DNA of 64,000 bases from Paenibacillus durus ATCC 35681 (GCF_000993825.1 NZ_CP011114.1:3720001-3784000), one strand, 5' to 3'. Positions 17,735 through 26,229 are shown, numbered from the stretch's first letter. The notes: generated by a model not told the origin, from the letters alone. Translations and numbers: made by a program.

Positions 17735-19233
17735 CAATACCCCTCCCAGGAGATATCAATATCAAGGGACTTCTGTAATTGATCTGGCTCCGACTTGGCT
17801 TTAGCTGTAGGGGGCCTATTGTTTCCGTCCTCTTCCCCGGATTCATTCGGATTAGCTTCCTCCTGGGGTTGCTGATCAGCCATGTAAGCTTGAATAAGCA
17901 CAGAGTTCGCTGGCGCATTCATCCATTCGGCTTCCGGCGGCACCTGCTGCCCGCGCTGCTTTCGCACTTCGGCGACCGTAGTCAAACCCAGCTCCATATC
18001 GTCCTTAAGGCGCTGTGCCTTTCGGTCTTCTTCCTCTTCATCCAGACCCGCCCAGTAAAGGGCAAATTCTGGCGCGATCTGATCAAGAATGTTGGCATTG
18101 AATCCGTCAGAAAGGAAGTACATGAGCGGGATAAACCCTTTATCCTTGCTGCCATCCATTTTTTCTGCGGTATTGTCCGACTGGCTCATGCTCTTTCCGC
18201 TGGTCCAGCTCTTAAAACCGACCTCGTTAGGATCGATCTGATATACTGCAGCGGCCAAATTAAAAAGAAACTCCAAGAACTCATTAAACTGCATGTCCTG
18301 GTTGCTGTTTTTGAAAGGAGTGAACTTGAACCCGTTCCCTTCCTCCATCGCCATGACGGGCACCGACCATTTGCCCTGAGCCCCATCGGTCAGCGTCTTC
18401 CAGTGACGACTGAACGCCTCTATGTCCTCCTCCTCATACTTACCGACAACCTCCAGCACACCCTGAGGCAACGAATTGTAAGAGAAATACGACGTATTGT
18501 ACCGAACGCCATTGACAATGCCCGTGACAATCTCTACGAGCGTCTCCAATTCACTGAATCCGAAATCAGCATAGGCAATGTCCGTCCGGGGATTACGAAT
18601 CAGGTAGGTCAGCTCCTGCCGTGAATACTCCGCAGTTATACGGCCATCCACACGCTGCACATAAGCAATCGGCCCCGCCGCCCCTATACTTGTCACCTGC
18701 TGGTACAACGTTGGCTGGTAGATTTCCGAAATAGGGGAGGTGGGCAGCAGTTCGATGGTGGCCGCATCCACCGCAAACATATCCGTGATCTGGCCGCTGC
18801 GGGTAAAGACATTTTCCCAAGCTACGGCATCCAGCGTCAGGCTGTCCCGCGTGATTTTCCGCAGAAATTGATTGAAATTATCCTTCCGCTCAGGGTTTCC
18901 CCAGTTTCCGGTCCGGAGAAAAAACTCTTCAAGCTCAAAAGCCCGGGACTGCGCCGCCCGGCTCATGGACTGCTTCGGATTTTTAAAACCGATCCGAAAG
19001 CCAAGGTCTCCCTCATACCTGGGACGCCGGGCAAAGCGGGCGACCTGATTCAACCGCGTGTTGATGATCGCAGCAATGGCCGGCACTTTCGCCATGTTAC
19101 GCAATACGGAAAACGGGAGAAGCGACGGCTTGATGCGTGTTCCGCCCATCCCGGTATATTGATACGGCAGGATTACGGCGGATTTCGCCTTCGCTTGCGC
19201 CTGCTGCGCCTGAAGCATTTCTGTATTTGCCAA
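17734..19233 (-). CDS. Portal protein
   Basis: A 499-residue protein following the terminase genes. It begins with TTG at 19233 behind GGAGGTGAACATC. The pattern (L-L-P-F-S-V-L-R-N-M-A, I-N-T-R-L-N-Q-V, Y-N-S-L-P-Q-G-V-L) is that of SPO1-like or HK97-like portals. A C-terminal low-complexity Glu/Pro/Asn tail is also typical. The portal forms the dodecameric ring through which TerL drives DNA and to which the tail attaches. Confidence 0.9.
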   Translation of the reverse strand: MANTEMLQAQQAQAKAKSAVILPYQYTGMGGTRIKPSLLPFSVLRNMAKVPAIAAIINTRLNQVARFARRPRYEGDLGFRIGFKNPKQSMSRAAQSRAFELEEFFLRTGNWGNPERKDNFNQFLRKITRDSLTLDAVAWENVFTRSGQITDMFAVDAATIELLPTSPISEIYQPTLYQQVTSIGAAGPIAYVQRVDGRITAEYSRQELTYLIRNPRTDIAYADFGFSELETLVEIVTGIVNGVRYNTSYFSYNSLPQGVLEVVGKYEEEDIEAFSRHWKTLTDGAQGKWSVPVMAMEEGNGFKFTPFKNSNQDMQFNEFLEFLFNLAAAVYQIDPNEVGFKSWTSGKSMSQSDNTAEKMDGSKDKGFIPLMYFLSDGFNANILDQIAPEFALYWAGLDEEEEDRKAQRLKDDMELGLTTVAEVRKQRGQQVPPEAEWMNAPANSVLIQAYMADQQPQEEANPNESGEEDGNNRPPTAKAKSEPDQLQKSLDIDISWEGY

Positions 19234-19248
19234 AGATGTTCACCTCCC

Positions 19249-20499
19249 TCATATGATGATTGTGGAGCGCACCGGCTTACGAATCTTCTCAAGAGCATAT
19301 CTGAGAGCGTCAAGCGCGTGATTAAAATCATCAACCGGGCGATTTAAGAAGCGTCCGGTTTTATCCTGATCCCATACGTAACTTGATAATTCAATGCTTA
19401 CATTTGGACAGCGAAATTTATGAACAATGATTTCATACTGTTGAAGGTACTGAATGCCGTTAATGACACTATCAGGCCCCTTCTCCGCTGCTTGTATCCT
19501 ACCTATTCCATATCCTCTTATCTCATCAATGGACTTAGGCTCAGCCGAGTCGGCGATTATCTTCTCTTTTGAAAATCCCTTAGCCTTTATCATTTCAGCT
19601 ATTTTGTCATTGGTCATACCTGACTCATAATGCTCATCAAAGATATAAAGCTTCTTCTCCTGTTCGTTCACAAGAGCTGCAACCAAAGCACTCGGATCGT
19701 TTGTATAACCAAAATCCAAACCGAAAACAGCTTTATATGCACCGGTCTTGATCAACTCTTTATATTCAAATTCTTCCTCGCGCCAATCCTCATAAATTGC
19801 TCCTTCAGCAATGCCCCATTCTCCTTGGCCTTCGACCCGGTAACGTTTCGGCTTATTCTTTTTCATCCATTCAAATAACGCCCGATCATCGTCCCCTAAG
19901 AACTCATTGCATGTGTAGTTGGTGGTCAGAGCCAATATATTAGGATCAGGCACATCAAAAAAACGCTTCTTCAGCCAGTGCTTTTCGTTCCACGGATTAA
20001 AAGAAAGCGTCAATTGCTTGTAGTATCCGGTCGGCAATTCCCCCCGAATGGACATGTCCACCTTGTCGAAGTCATCTTCATTTAGAATCTGATAGGCTTC
20101 TTCAAACCACGCCCAGCATAAAAAGCCGGTGTCCACCGTGATAGAAGTGATTGACATCGGATCATCAAGACCGCGGAACAATATTTTTTGTCCAGTCGGT
20201 TTATATATAGCTTCTAGTGGTGATTTCTTGAAATGCCAAAGATGACCCACATTTAGCCGATAAGTAGCCCATTTCAGTTGCGCCCACGTAGAGTCCTTGT
20301 GAACATTGAACGTTTTCCGTAAGACAAGCGTATTGGCGAGAGGAAACTTCATCATATTGAAAATAATTGATAACGCGGCTGTAACACTCTTTTTGGAGCC
20401 ACGCCCACCTTTGACAACCCGATAGCGCCCTTTGAAACGCCAAAAGTCAACATATCCTTTGCCGACAGTCTCCTGCAGACTCACTTCAACGCTACTCAT
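19249..20499 (-). CDS. terL: Terminase large subunit (PBSX/XtmB type)
   Basis: A 416-residue packaging motor. Near the N-terminus G-G-R-G-S-K-K-S is the Walker A-like motif. T-G-F-L-C-W-A-W-F-E-E-A is the Walker B region. A-V-F-G-L-D-F-G-Y-T-N-D opens the nuclease domain, with later Asp residues (I-I-A-D-S-A). I prefer ATG 20499 over the one at 20508 because AAAGGA lies 8 bases before it. It overlaps the TerS stop. Confidence 0.94.
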   Translation of the reverse strand: MSSVEVSLQETVGKGYVDFWRFKGRYRVVKGGRGSKKSVTAALSIIFNMMKFPLANTLVLRKTFNVHKDSTWAQLKWATYRLNVGHLWHFKKSPLEAIYKPTGQKILFRGLDDPMSITSITVDTGFLCWAWFEEAYQILNEDDFDKVDMSIRGELPTGYYKQLTLSFNPWNEKHWLKKRFFDVPDPNILALTTNYTCNEFLGDDDRALFEWMKKNKPKRYRVEGQGEWGIAEGAIYEDWREEEFEYKELIKTGAYKAVFGLDFGYTNDPSALVAALVNEQEKKLYIFDEHYESGMTNDKIAEMIKAKGFSKEKIIADSAEPKSIDEIRGYGIGRIQAAEKGPDSVINGIQYLQQYEIIVHKFRCPNVSIELSSYVWDQDKTGRFLNRPVDDFNHALDALRYALEKIRKPVRSTIII

Positions 20500-21349
20500 G
20501 AAGATCATCCTTTATAACAACGAACTGCTTATTGTTCTCAGCTCCCTGCAATCGTTCAAGTTCGATTTTAAGAAGTTTCGTTCGCGTTTTCTTCTCTTCG
20601 TCCAGCAGCCGGGCCTTTAGTTCAATGGCCTTCAACTTCTTGTCCTGGACGCGAGTCAGGGCTTCTTCGAGCGCCAGAATATCATCAATGCTGCGGTAGG
20701 TCTTTTCCTCAACTTGGGATTCAACCATCTCTGTTTTGATAACGGGGACAGTCTTCGTCACGCCTGTTTTTTCATCGTGAATAGTCATGGCATCCTTAAC
20801 AGCCTTCAACTCACGTAAGACGCGCCGCTCCTTCTCCGAAAGCCCTTCTGTCAGCCGCTTAATTCGGAGCAGCATGCGCCGTTCTCGCAGCTCCAACTTT
20901 TTAATGGCATCATCCGCCTGCTTTATCGGATCGGTGTCAATGCGGTCAAGCAGCATCTGCTCGTCCTCATCCAGAGCATCCAGCCATATCGTCTCGTATT
21001 CCCCGGTCGTGACCGCCTTCTTGTTGCCGGGCGGCCCGCCGGGTCCGCCTCGGTTCCCCGCTGCGTTCGTATTGCCTGGTGGAGCGCCGCCGCGATTGCC
21101 GACAGCGTTCTTGTTCCCTTTGGGAGCGCCCCGACGTTTGGAGCGCTCCGAATTTTGCGGAGCGCTCCGTTCGTCTGATTGGAACGTTCCGTTCAGTTTG
21201 GCTTCCCAGCGGTCCTTTGATTTCCAGCCGCGAAGTGTACCATCTGACACGCCGAGCTTCGCCGCGATCTCTACCAGGTCGATCTGACCGCTGCTGGCTT
21301 TCCAGATTTCAAAAGCTTCGTCTCGCCTTGGGTCCCTTGACTTCCCCAT
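20492..21349 (-). CDS. terS: Terminase small subunit (XtmA type)
   Basis: A 285-residue protein. Residues about 10-50 are a helix-turn-helix (I-A-A-K-L-G-V-S-D-G-T-L-R-G-W-K), the DNA-recognition part. Residues 60-112 are a Gly/Asn/Ala/Pro-rich linker. The rest is long coiled coil for oligomerisation. It recognises the packaging site and recruits TerL. The linker-coding DNA contains strongly palindromic repeats (21122-21168) that might be that site. Confidence 0.9.
   Translation of the reverse strand: MGKSRDPRRDEAFEIWKASSGQIDLVEIAAKLGVSDGTLRGWKSKDRWEAKLNGTFQSDERSAPQNSERSKRRGAPKGNKNAVGNRGGAPPGNTNAAGNRGGPGGPPGNKKAVTTGEYETIWLDALDEDEQMLLDRIDTDPIKQADDAIKKLELRERRMLLRIKRLTEGLSEKERRVLRELKAVKDAMTIHDEKTGVTKTVPVIKTEMVESQVEEKTYRSIDDILALEEALTRVQDKKLKAIELKARLLDEEKKTRTKLLKIELERLQGAENNKQFVVIKDDLHE
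21122..21168. repeat. Repeated palindrome in terS, candidate packaging site
   Basis: Two exact copies of the palindrome GGAGCGCTCC lie at 21140-21149 and 21159-21168. A one-change relative, GGGAGCGCCC, is at 21122-21131, so the spacings are 18 and 19 bp (about two helical turns). A fourth partial copy is at 21081-21090. SPP1-type phages carry pac within the small terminase gene, so a TerS-binding site is a reasonable guess. Confidence 0.5.
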
Positions 21350-21396
21350 TACATTATCACCACCCCCATGGGCTAATCAGAATAGACGAGCAGCGC

Positions 21397-21810
21397 CTAA
21401 TCCTGATTCACGAGAATGGTCGCAGGGCCAGTAAACCGCCGTGTGTCAAACTGACGCCAGCCCGCCTTGTTTTTTTCAATAAAATTAATATCCGCCGCTA
21501 CTCCAGGAAGCAGGACAATCTCCCTTACGCCTTCTCTTAAACAAAGCTCGTCGGACAGTTCCTTTGTGGAAACATCTTTCAACCACCACGGACTTTCCGT
21601 GTAAGAATTGATTTTATCAGGAGAAGTGTCTGGGTAATCAATATACTTGACCTGCACCCAAGGAATGAACGTCTGCTGGCCGTGTTGATTGGAGATGACC
21701 ACACCAAATTCGTCAACGGTGTGGAGCATGCGGTTCTCCGCGGCGTTCCCATCCTTGGTCCAGACCGTAACTTTGCTGCCGATATGGTCAACAATATTCG
21801 CGTTTGGCAT
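21397..21810 (-). CDS. Small phage protein with BC1881-like C-terminus
   Basis: A 137-residue protein. The N-terminal 60 residues look like a small beta barrel (G-S-K-V-T-V-W-T ... G-V-V-I-S-N). The C-terminal part has T-K-E-L-S-D-E-L-C-L-R-E-G-V and G-P-A-T-I-L-V-N-Q-D, which recall the short BC1881 family found in Bacillus phages. It sits between the Tad2-like fusion and terS. Function unknown; the family call is from recall. Confidence 0.68.
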   Translation of the reverse strand: MPNANIVDHIGSKVTVWTKDGNAAENRMLHTVDEFGVVISNQHGQQTFIPWVQVKYIDYPDTSPDKINSYTESPWWLKDVSTKELSDELCLREGVREIVLLPGVAADINFIEKNKAGWRQFDTRRFTGPATILVNQD

Positions 21811-22331
21811 TACTCAATCACCTGCCAGTCTTCGGCCAATACGTCCGTCTGCGATGCCAGCCAAGGAACAAACTTATTATCCGCTGTCTTCATTCCGATC
21901 CATGGAAGCTTTTCTAAACCGAGTGAATTGACGTCGCTTGGGTTGTAACGACATGCTGGAACTAGCGTCAACCACATCACCCTACCGTTCCAGCCAGCCC
22001 GCGCAACCCTCTTGCCTGCCTTCAACGCCTCTACTGCAGCGCCGAAACTCATTATCTCGCCAGCAGATTCATACGTTTTCTCGAAAATACTTGCCTTACA
22101 AGGGTAAATTTCACCCTCGATGCCCTGAATGATGTAATCACCGGGGCGGGCCGTCATAACTCCTTCCAGTGTGGAGATGAACATCTCCATATCATTTGTA
22201 CCTACACCATCATAGCGGACATCTCCGCGTCGATAAGCTTCGTTGATCCAAACCGGATCTTCTGATTGGTTCTGGTCCCCTGTCCATTTGAACGCCTCAA
22301 TTACAACAGATTTCTTGCGCCACTTTGACAT
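21810..22331 (-). CDS. PGDYG-type domain fused to DUF2829/Tad2-like domain
   Basis: A 173-residue protein. The start is set at ATG 22331, with AAGGGTG upstream. Residues 1-95 (I-S-T-L-E-G-V-M-T-A-R-P-G-D-Y-I-I-Q-G and Y-P-C-K-A-S-I-F-E-K-T-Y) fit small PGDYG-like phage proteins. Residues about 93-173 match DUF2829: M-S-F-G-A-A-V-E-A-L-K-A-G-K-R-V-A-R, G-W-N-G, then L-P-W-I-G-M-K-T-A-D and W-L-A-S-Q-T-D-V-L-A-E-D-W. DUF2829 proteins include Tad2, which binds the Thoeris signal molecule and blocks that defence. The fold match is by eye; activity is inference. Confidence 0.8.
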   Translation of the reverse strand: MSKWRKKSVVIEAFKWTGDQNQSEDPVWINEAYRRGDVRYDGVGTNDMEMFISTLEGVMTARPGDYIIQGIEGEIYPCKASIFEKTYESAGEIMSFGAAVEALKAGKRVARAGWNGRVMWLTLVPACRYNPSDVNSLGLEKLPWIGMKTADNKFVPWLASQTDVLAEDWQVIE

Positions 22332-22354
22332 CTTAATCACCCTTTCGTTGTAAT

Positions 22355-22390
22355 AAAAAAAGGACAAGCCAGTTTACAGCTCATCCTTTT
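22355..22390 (-). terminator. Probable intrinsic terminator before the Tad2-like gene
   Basis: On the minus strand AAAAGGA pairs with TCCTTTT around an inner AGC/GCT stem. The right arm runs into seven T residues. It begins inside the last codons of the 22374-22586 gene and separates the methyltransferase block from the Tad2-like and terminase genes. Confidence 0.55.
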
Positions 22391-22586
22391 GTAATTCAAT
22401 GTCCAACTCTATCAGTTTCCTAAGATCATCAACAGTTTTAAATTCGATCCGACCGTCCTGAAAGTCCTTGACCCACTTAGCTACTCCAGCCTTGACAATT
22501 TTACGGTACTGCGCTTTGCTCTCCAGGATACCAGCCATAACTTCGAGCTCATGCTGCAACAATAAATTTTCATCTTGTGTTCCCAT
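22374..22586 (-). CDS. Small helical phage protein, unknown
   Basis: A 70-residue protein, almost fully helical and rich in Glu, Lys and Leu (L-L-L-Q-H-E-L-E-V-M-A, R-K-L-I-E-L-D-I-E-L). ATG at 22586 has GAGGGA upstream. It lies between a hairpin-rich gap and the Tad2-like gene, just before a terminator. I do not recognise it. Confidence 0.68.
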   Translation of the reverse strand: MGTQDENLLLQHELEVMAGILESKAQYRKIVKAGVAKWVKDFQDGRIEFKTVDDLRKLIELDIELQKDEL

Positions 22587-22604
22587 TTACGTATCCCTCG
22601 GCTT

Positions 22605-22724
22605 CCGTGTATGATTGGAAACGAGACAGCGGATGTCTGAGAATGCCACGCGTGGCGCGCCGCTGTCTCAGCCGGGGGATACCCTGGGTGAAGGGGAGGA
22701 CGTTAGCGCGTCCTCCTTTTTCTT
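22605..22724. repeat. Hairpin-rich gap behind the methyltransferase gene
   Basis: This 135-base gap holds a 10-bp perfect stem GAGACAGCGG / CCGCTGTCTC (22623-22632 and 22660-22669), which has GCCACGCGTGGC inside. It also has a second stem GGAGGACG / CGTCCTCC (22695-22702 and 22709-22716) followed on the plus strand by TTTTTCTT. The second looks like a terminator for plus-strand transcripts. The first may be a structured RNA or a protein-binding palindrome. Confidence 0.55.
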
Positions 22725-24015
22725 ATGCCACGGAATCGGCTCGACCGATCAATACCGGCTCGGTTCCGGTGGCCGCATGATACCTCTTCTTAATAACGTC
22801 GCAGAAGACAGGGTCCAGTTCCATTGTCCGGCAGATCCGGCCAAGCTGGTCGCAGGTCATCAGCGTTGAGCCGCTGCCGCCGAACAAGTCGACAGCCACG
22901 TCTCCGCGTCGGCTGCTGTTCTTTATTGGAATGGCCAGCAACTCCAGCGGCTTCTGCGTCGGGTGTACATACTTCGTCACATCGCCGCGGCTGACCTCCC
23001 ACACTGTCTCCGGGAGCGGCTCTTCAGCCGGGAGACCGGCACGCCATACCGTTGTTTGCCGGCGATCACCGTACCAGGCTGGCGCCTTCCCCCGAATGTG
23101 GGCGTAAAAGACCGGCTCGTGTTTGAAGCGATACTGCGCCCAACCGAAGGAAGCCGCATTCTTGACCCAGATACACTGCGTCCGGACCTCGATGCTGGCA
23201 GCATTCATGGCGTCTTCGAACTCCCGCTGATAAGACGACGGATGGAAGACGTAGATCGCGGCCGCCGGGTCCATGATGGCGGCGTATCTCTCGAAGACGG
23301 CATGCAAAAAGCCCGCAAATTCTTCTGCAGGCATGTTGTCGTTCAATATACTGACGCGTCCGTCGGCGGCCAGCCTTGCGGAATCACTCTCTACGGCTAC
23401 ATTGTACGGCGGGTCCGTCACCACAAGCGCGGCCCTGGCGCCGTCCATAAGCCGGCTGACGTCTGCTTCATCCGTTGAGTCGCCGCACATCAGCAGATGC
23501 GGCCCGAGCTGCCAGATATCGCCGCGCTGCGTCTCAGGCTCCTCAATAGCAAGCAAAGCGTGCTGAACATCGAAACCATCCTCTTCGACAAACACACCAT
23601 CGTCGCTGGGTTGCTGCAGACCTGACAGGTATCCTTCCAGATCGCTTTGCAAATAGCCGGTTTCAAGAGCAATCTCCTCCAGCGTATACGAACTGGACAA
23701 CTCCTCAAGCAGTGATGCAAGGAGTTCTTCATTGGTCCTGCCCCGTAAATTGCTGAGACTTACCGTCAACAGCTTGGACTCCTCTTGGCTGGATTCTACG
23801 ATGACGCAGACCATATCAGTTAACCCTGCCTCCTTGGCCGCTCTCCAGCGCTTCTCCCCCTTGATAATCGTCATGTCCGCTCTGATCAAGATCGGCTGCA
23901 GCACACCATGTTTCTTTACGCTGGCCACCAATGAGCGGTAACGGTGGTCGTCCATTTCATTCGGGTTCCAGCCATTACTGCGCAGCTGCAGAATCGGTAT
24001 TGTCTCAACCTTCAA
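22723..24015 (-). CDS. ParB-domain/DNA methyltransferase fusion (N6/N4 type)
   Basis: A 430-residue protein. Residues 1-100 are a ParB-like N-terminal domain (I-P-I-L-Q-L-R-S-N-G-W-N-P-N, G-E-K-R-W-R-A-A). From about 170 it is a beta-class amino-methyltransferase. It has T-D-P-P-Y-N near residue 199 as the catalytic motif and D-L-F-G-G-S-G-S-T near 388 as the AdoMet site. H-P-T-Q-K-P sits between them. Such fusions are common in phages and methylate adenine or cytosine amino groups. It overlaps the upstream C5-methyltransferase gene. Confidence 0.9.
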   Translation of the reverse strand: MKVETIPILQLRSNGWNPNEMDDHRYRSLVASVKKHGVLQPILIRADMTIIKGEKRWRAAKEAGLTDMVCVIVESSQEESKLLTVSLSNLRGRTNEELLASLLEELSSSYTLEEIALETGYLQSDLEGYLSGLQQPSDDGVFVEEDGFDVQHALLAIEEPETQRGDIWQLGPHLLMCGDSTDEADVSRLMDGARAALVVTDPPYNVAVESDSARLAADGRVSILNDNMPAEEFAGFLHAVFERYAAIMDPAAAIYVFHPSSYQREFEDAMNAASIEVRTQCIWVKNAASFGWAQYRFKHEPVFYAHIRGKAPAWYGDRRQTTVWRAGLPAEEPLPETVWEVSRGDVTKYVHPTQKPLELLAIPIKNSSRRGDVAVDLFGGSGSTLMTCDQLGRICRTMELDPVFCDVIKKRYHAATGTEPVLIGRADSVA

Positions 24016-25054
24016 CTCGATCTCCTCCCAACCATTGAAGATAGATCTGCTCGGCGATCCGCCGCATCATCAAGGGCGGAACGCTCATACCGCAAACGTA
24101 TGACACATCTGCATCCATGAAATCATAATCAGCGGGGAAGGTCTGGATACGTATAGAATCAACGTCGCTGATCCGGCATGGCTCATCTGATCTGAGAAAC
24201 CAGGACGAGCTTGCCAGAGTGTTCGCGACCTTCTGATCCTTCAATATGATTGTATTGAAGTCGCTTGCCTTGCCTTTCTCTCTCCGCGTCACATGCCCCA
24301 TGCTTAAATCACTCGGCCGCTTCCGCTGCCATCTCCGGAACGTTTCCTTAACAGGGTTCAACGGCTTCCCTTCTCCCGACCGAACCTCTCCATACAATAC
24401 CGGCGGTTCATTCAACTCCAGACGAAGCGACGGGAACGCCTGATCCTCCCGTGCTGCGATAAAGAAAAGTCGCTCCCGTTTCTGGGGAACGCCCATCGTC
24501 GCTGAATTGAGAAGAAAGAGCTGCGGTCTGTACCCGAGTTCCCGGAAGCGGGACAAGACCAGGCTTACGAAGCCGCGAGCCTTACCGATCATCATGCCGC
24601 GCACGTTCTCGGCGACGACGATCCGGGGCCGGAGCTTCGCGGCCACGTCCAAGAAGTCAAAGAACAGATCATCCAGCCGTTGCTCGGCTTGACCTTCTCT
24701 GAATTTGAATTCCTTTCCCCATTTATCCTCCCGATCCCCCGCCGTAGAAAACACGCTACAAGGCGGCGATCCGTCCAGAATGTCCAGGTCGAACAGTTCC
24801 GGCGGCAACTCCGCATCCGGCAGCGACTTGAAGTCCTGAATCGGCATCAAGAACGGGTAACGCGGATTATGATTACGCTGGTAGATGCGCATCATCTGCG
24901 GGTCAATCTCCACATTGCCCAGCACGGTATATCCGGCAAGCTTGTAGCCCATTGTTGAACCGCCGCCGCAGCTGAAACAGGAGAACACCGTCCGGCCATG
25001 CTGTGGAACGTCCGCCAAATCGGTTAAGCGCCAATCCCATACGGGGCGACTCAT
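24005..25054 (-). CDS. DNA (cytosine-5)-methyltransferase
   Basis: A 349-residue protein starting at ATG 25054, which overlaps the ParB-like stop as ATGA. Motif I is F-S-C-F-S-C-G-G-G-S. Motif IV is D-G-S-P-P-C-S-V-F with the catalytic Cys. Motif VI is V-V-A-E-N-V-R-G. Motif VIII is Q-K-R-E-R-L-F-F-I. It sits between ParB-like and ParB-methyltransferase genes in the late operon, far from the other C5 enzyme. It probably protects or marks phage DNA before packaging. Confidence 0.9.
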   Translation of the reverse strand: MSRPVWDWRLTDLADVPQHGRTVFSCFSCGGGSTMGYKLAGYTVLGNVEIDPQMMRIYQRNHNPRYPFLMPIQDFKSLPDAELPPELFDLDILDGSPPCSVFSTAGDREDKWGKEFKFREGQAEQRLDDLFFDFLDVAAKLRPRIVVAENVRGMMIGKARGFVSLVLSRFRELGYRPQLFLLNSATMGVPQKRERLFFIAAREDQAFPSLRLELNEPPVLYGEVRSGEGKPLNPVKETFRRWQRKRPSDLSMGHVTRREKGKASDFNTIILKDQKVANTLASSSWFLRSDEPCRISDVDSIRIQTFPADYDFMDADVSYVCGMSVPPLMMRRIAEQIYLQWLGGDRVEG

Positions 25055-25590
25055 GAAGGGGCTCCCGGCTGGTCGAACACAAATCCACAGCGCGGACATT
25101 TACAGTCAAAGCGGGATTCGTCAAAGTCCGCCACATCCAGCTCCCGGTTCTGAAAGTCACCAAGCTGATCTGCCGCCGGCTCCGTGAACTCTGCGATCAG
25201 ATCGTCAATCTCGTCTGCATCAAACCCGGACAACGATACGTCCAGACTACCTTGCTGCAGCTCGCCCAACAACCTGGCCAGTGCCTCGTCATCCCATCGG
25301 CCCGAAACCTTGTTGAGCGCCAAGTTAAGCAGCTTCTCCCGCTCCGGGTCCAGGTTGACCACGGAAACTGCCAGCTCCGTGCGGCCCTGCTCGTTGACCA
25401 GCACCTTATACCGCTGATGTCCACCGACCATGTTACCGGTTTGCTCGTTCCAGACGATCGGGTCAACATAGCCGAATTCGTCAAGGCTGCGGCGGAGTTT
25501 CTCGTATTCCGGATCGCCTGGCTGAAGGTCGACACGCGGGTTGTAGGCTGCGGCGTTGATCTGCTCGATCGGTATGGTTCTGATGTCCAT
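25051..25590 (-). CDS. ParB-like nuclease-domain protein
   Basis: A 179-residue protein. Residues 1-95 match the ParB N-terminal domain (I-P-I-E-Q-I-N-A-A-A-Y-N-P-R, V-G-G-H-Q-R-Y). The C-terminal end carries a zinc-ribbon-like C-K-C-P-R-C-G. No HTH region of chromosomal ParB is present. In this order (ParB, C5-methyltransferase, ParB-methyltransferase) it may help target or regulate the modification enzymes. That role is inference. Confidence 0.85.
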   Translation of the reverse strand: MDIRTIPIEQINAAAYNPRVDLQPGDPEYEKLRRSLDEFGYVDPIVWNEQTGNMVGGHQRYKVLVNEQGRTELAVSVVNLDPEREKLLNLALNKVSGRWDDEALARLLGELQQGSLDVSLSGFDADEIDDLIAEFTEPAADQLGDFQNRELDVADFDESRFDCKCPRCGFVFDQPGAPS

Positions 25591-25759
25591 TTTGGACCCT
25601 CCTTTATGTTAAGTTGGTTTTTCCTCTTGGGGTAGGCACAGGTTTCGACACAGGCCAAGGGAATCGACTCACACTGCCATTCTTCGGTTTCATCCCTGCA
25701 AACGGACGTTCTCATGTACAATCTCTCAGAACGGCTCACAGAAGGTTGTTTTTGGGCAT

Positions 25760-25782
25760 AAAAAAAGCACCCGAAGGTGCTT
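25760..25782 (-). terminator. Strong intrinsic terminator
   Basis: Stem AAGCACC / GGTGCTT around a TTCG loop on the minus strand, followed by seven T residues. It separates the DUF4177-like gene from the ParB-like gene. The rest of 25591-25829 shows no convincing gene. Confidence 0.85.
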
Positions 25783-25829
25783 CTTGTCTCACGTTATGGT
25801 TGTCTTCTTTCAAGAGCTGACGGCAGCTT

Positions 25830-26021
25830 TTATTTTCTTTCGTAAATGGCGACACTGCAGTAATTGCCATCCTCGTCGACTTGAGGAATCACGCTGTGCA
25901 GTCTCCATCCATCGTGGTATTGACGATTCAACTCCAATTCCAGTTCATTAACGATAGATGAGTTCGTCAAAGGGTTGATTCGTTCCGCTTTGTACTGCTG
26001 CTGTGGAAATTGTTGCTGCAT
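25830..26021 (-). CDS. Small DUF4177-like protein
   Basis: A 63-residue protein. I set the start at ATG 26021 (M-Q-Q-Q-F-P), with GGGAGGTG upstream. The N-terminus is Gln-rich. The core, L-E-L-E-L-N-R-Q-Y-H-D-G-W-R-L-H-S-V-I, resembles DUF4177-type small beta-alpha proteins. It is one of the first genes after the late leader. Function unknown. Confidence 0.66.
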   Translation of the reverse strand: MQQQFPQQQYKAERINPLTNSSIVNELELELNRQYHDGWRLHSVIPQVDEDGNYCSVAIYERK

Positions 26022-26055
26022 AAATGCACCTCCCTTCGACATCACATTTCGACAT

Positions 26056-26229
26056 TCAGGAAGGTTTTTCCTTCTGACACTTCTGCTTGCTGCAAAATTG
26101 CTTCGTTCCTGTCCATTCGCCCCAATAACATCCTTTGCATCGGATTGGCTGCCGTGGCGGGTCTTTAAACCGCTGCTGCTGCTGCTTCAAGAACAATTCC
26201 CCCAATAGAAAATAGAAAAAGCCGTCCAT
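26056..26229 (-). CDS. Small Cys-rich phage protein
   Basis: A 57-residue protein if started at ATG 26229. The C-terminal half has C-K-G-C-Y-W-G-E-W-T-G-T-K-Q-F-C and a later Cys, a four-Cys knuckle that may bind zinc. Short proteins with this motif are frequent near phage regulatory genes. No good ribosome site precedes the ATG, so the true start is uncertain. The open frame continues upstream to 26397, but that part looks unlike a protein. Confidence 0.5.
   Translation of the reverse strand: MDGFFYFLLGELFLKQQQQRFKDPPRQPIRCKGCYWGEWTGTKQFCSKQKCQKEKPS

Noticed and set aside
25197..25739. Longer open frame covering the start of the ParB-like gene
   Set aside because: It lies in another frame across most of a well-supported ParB domain and has no family features; the upstream part is not enough to support a gene.
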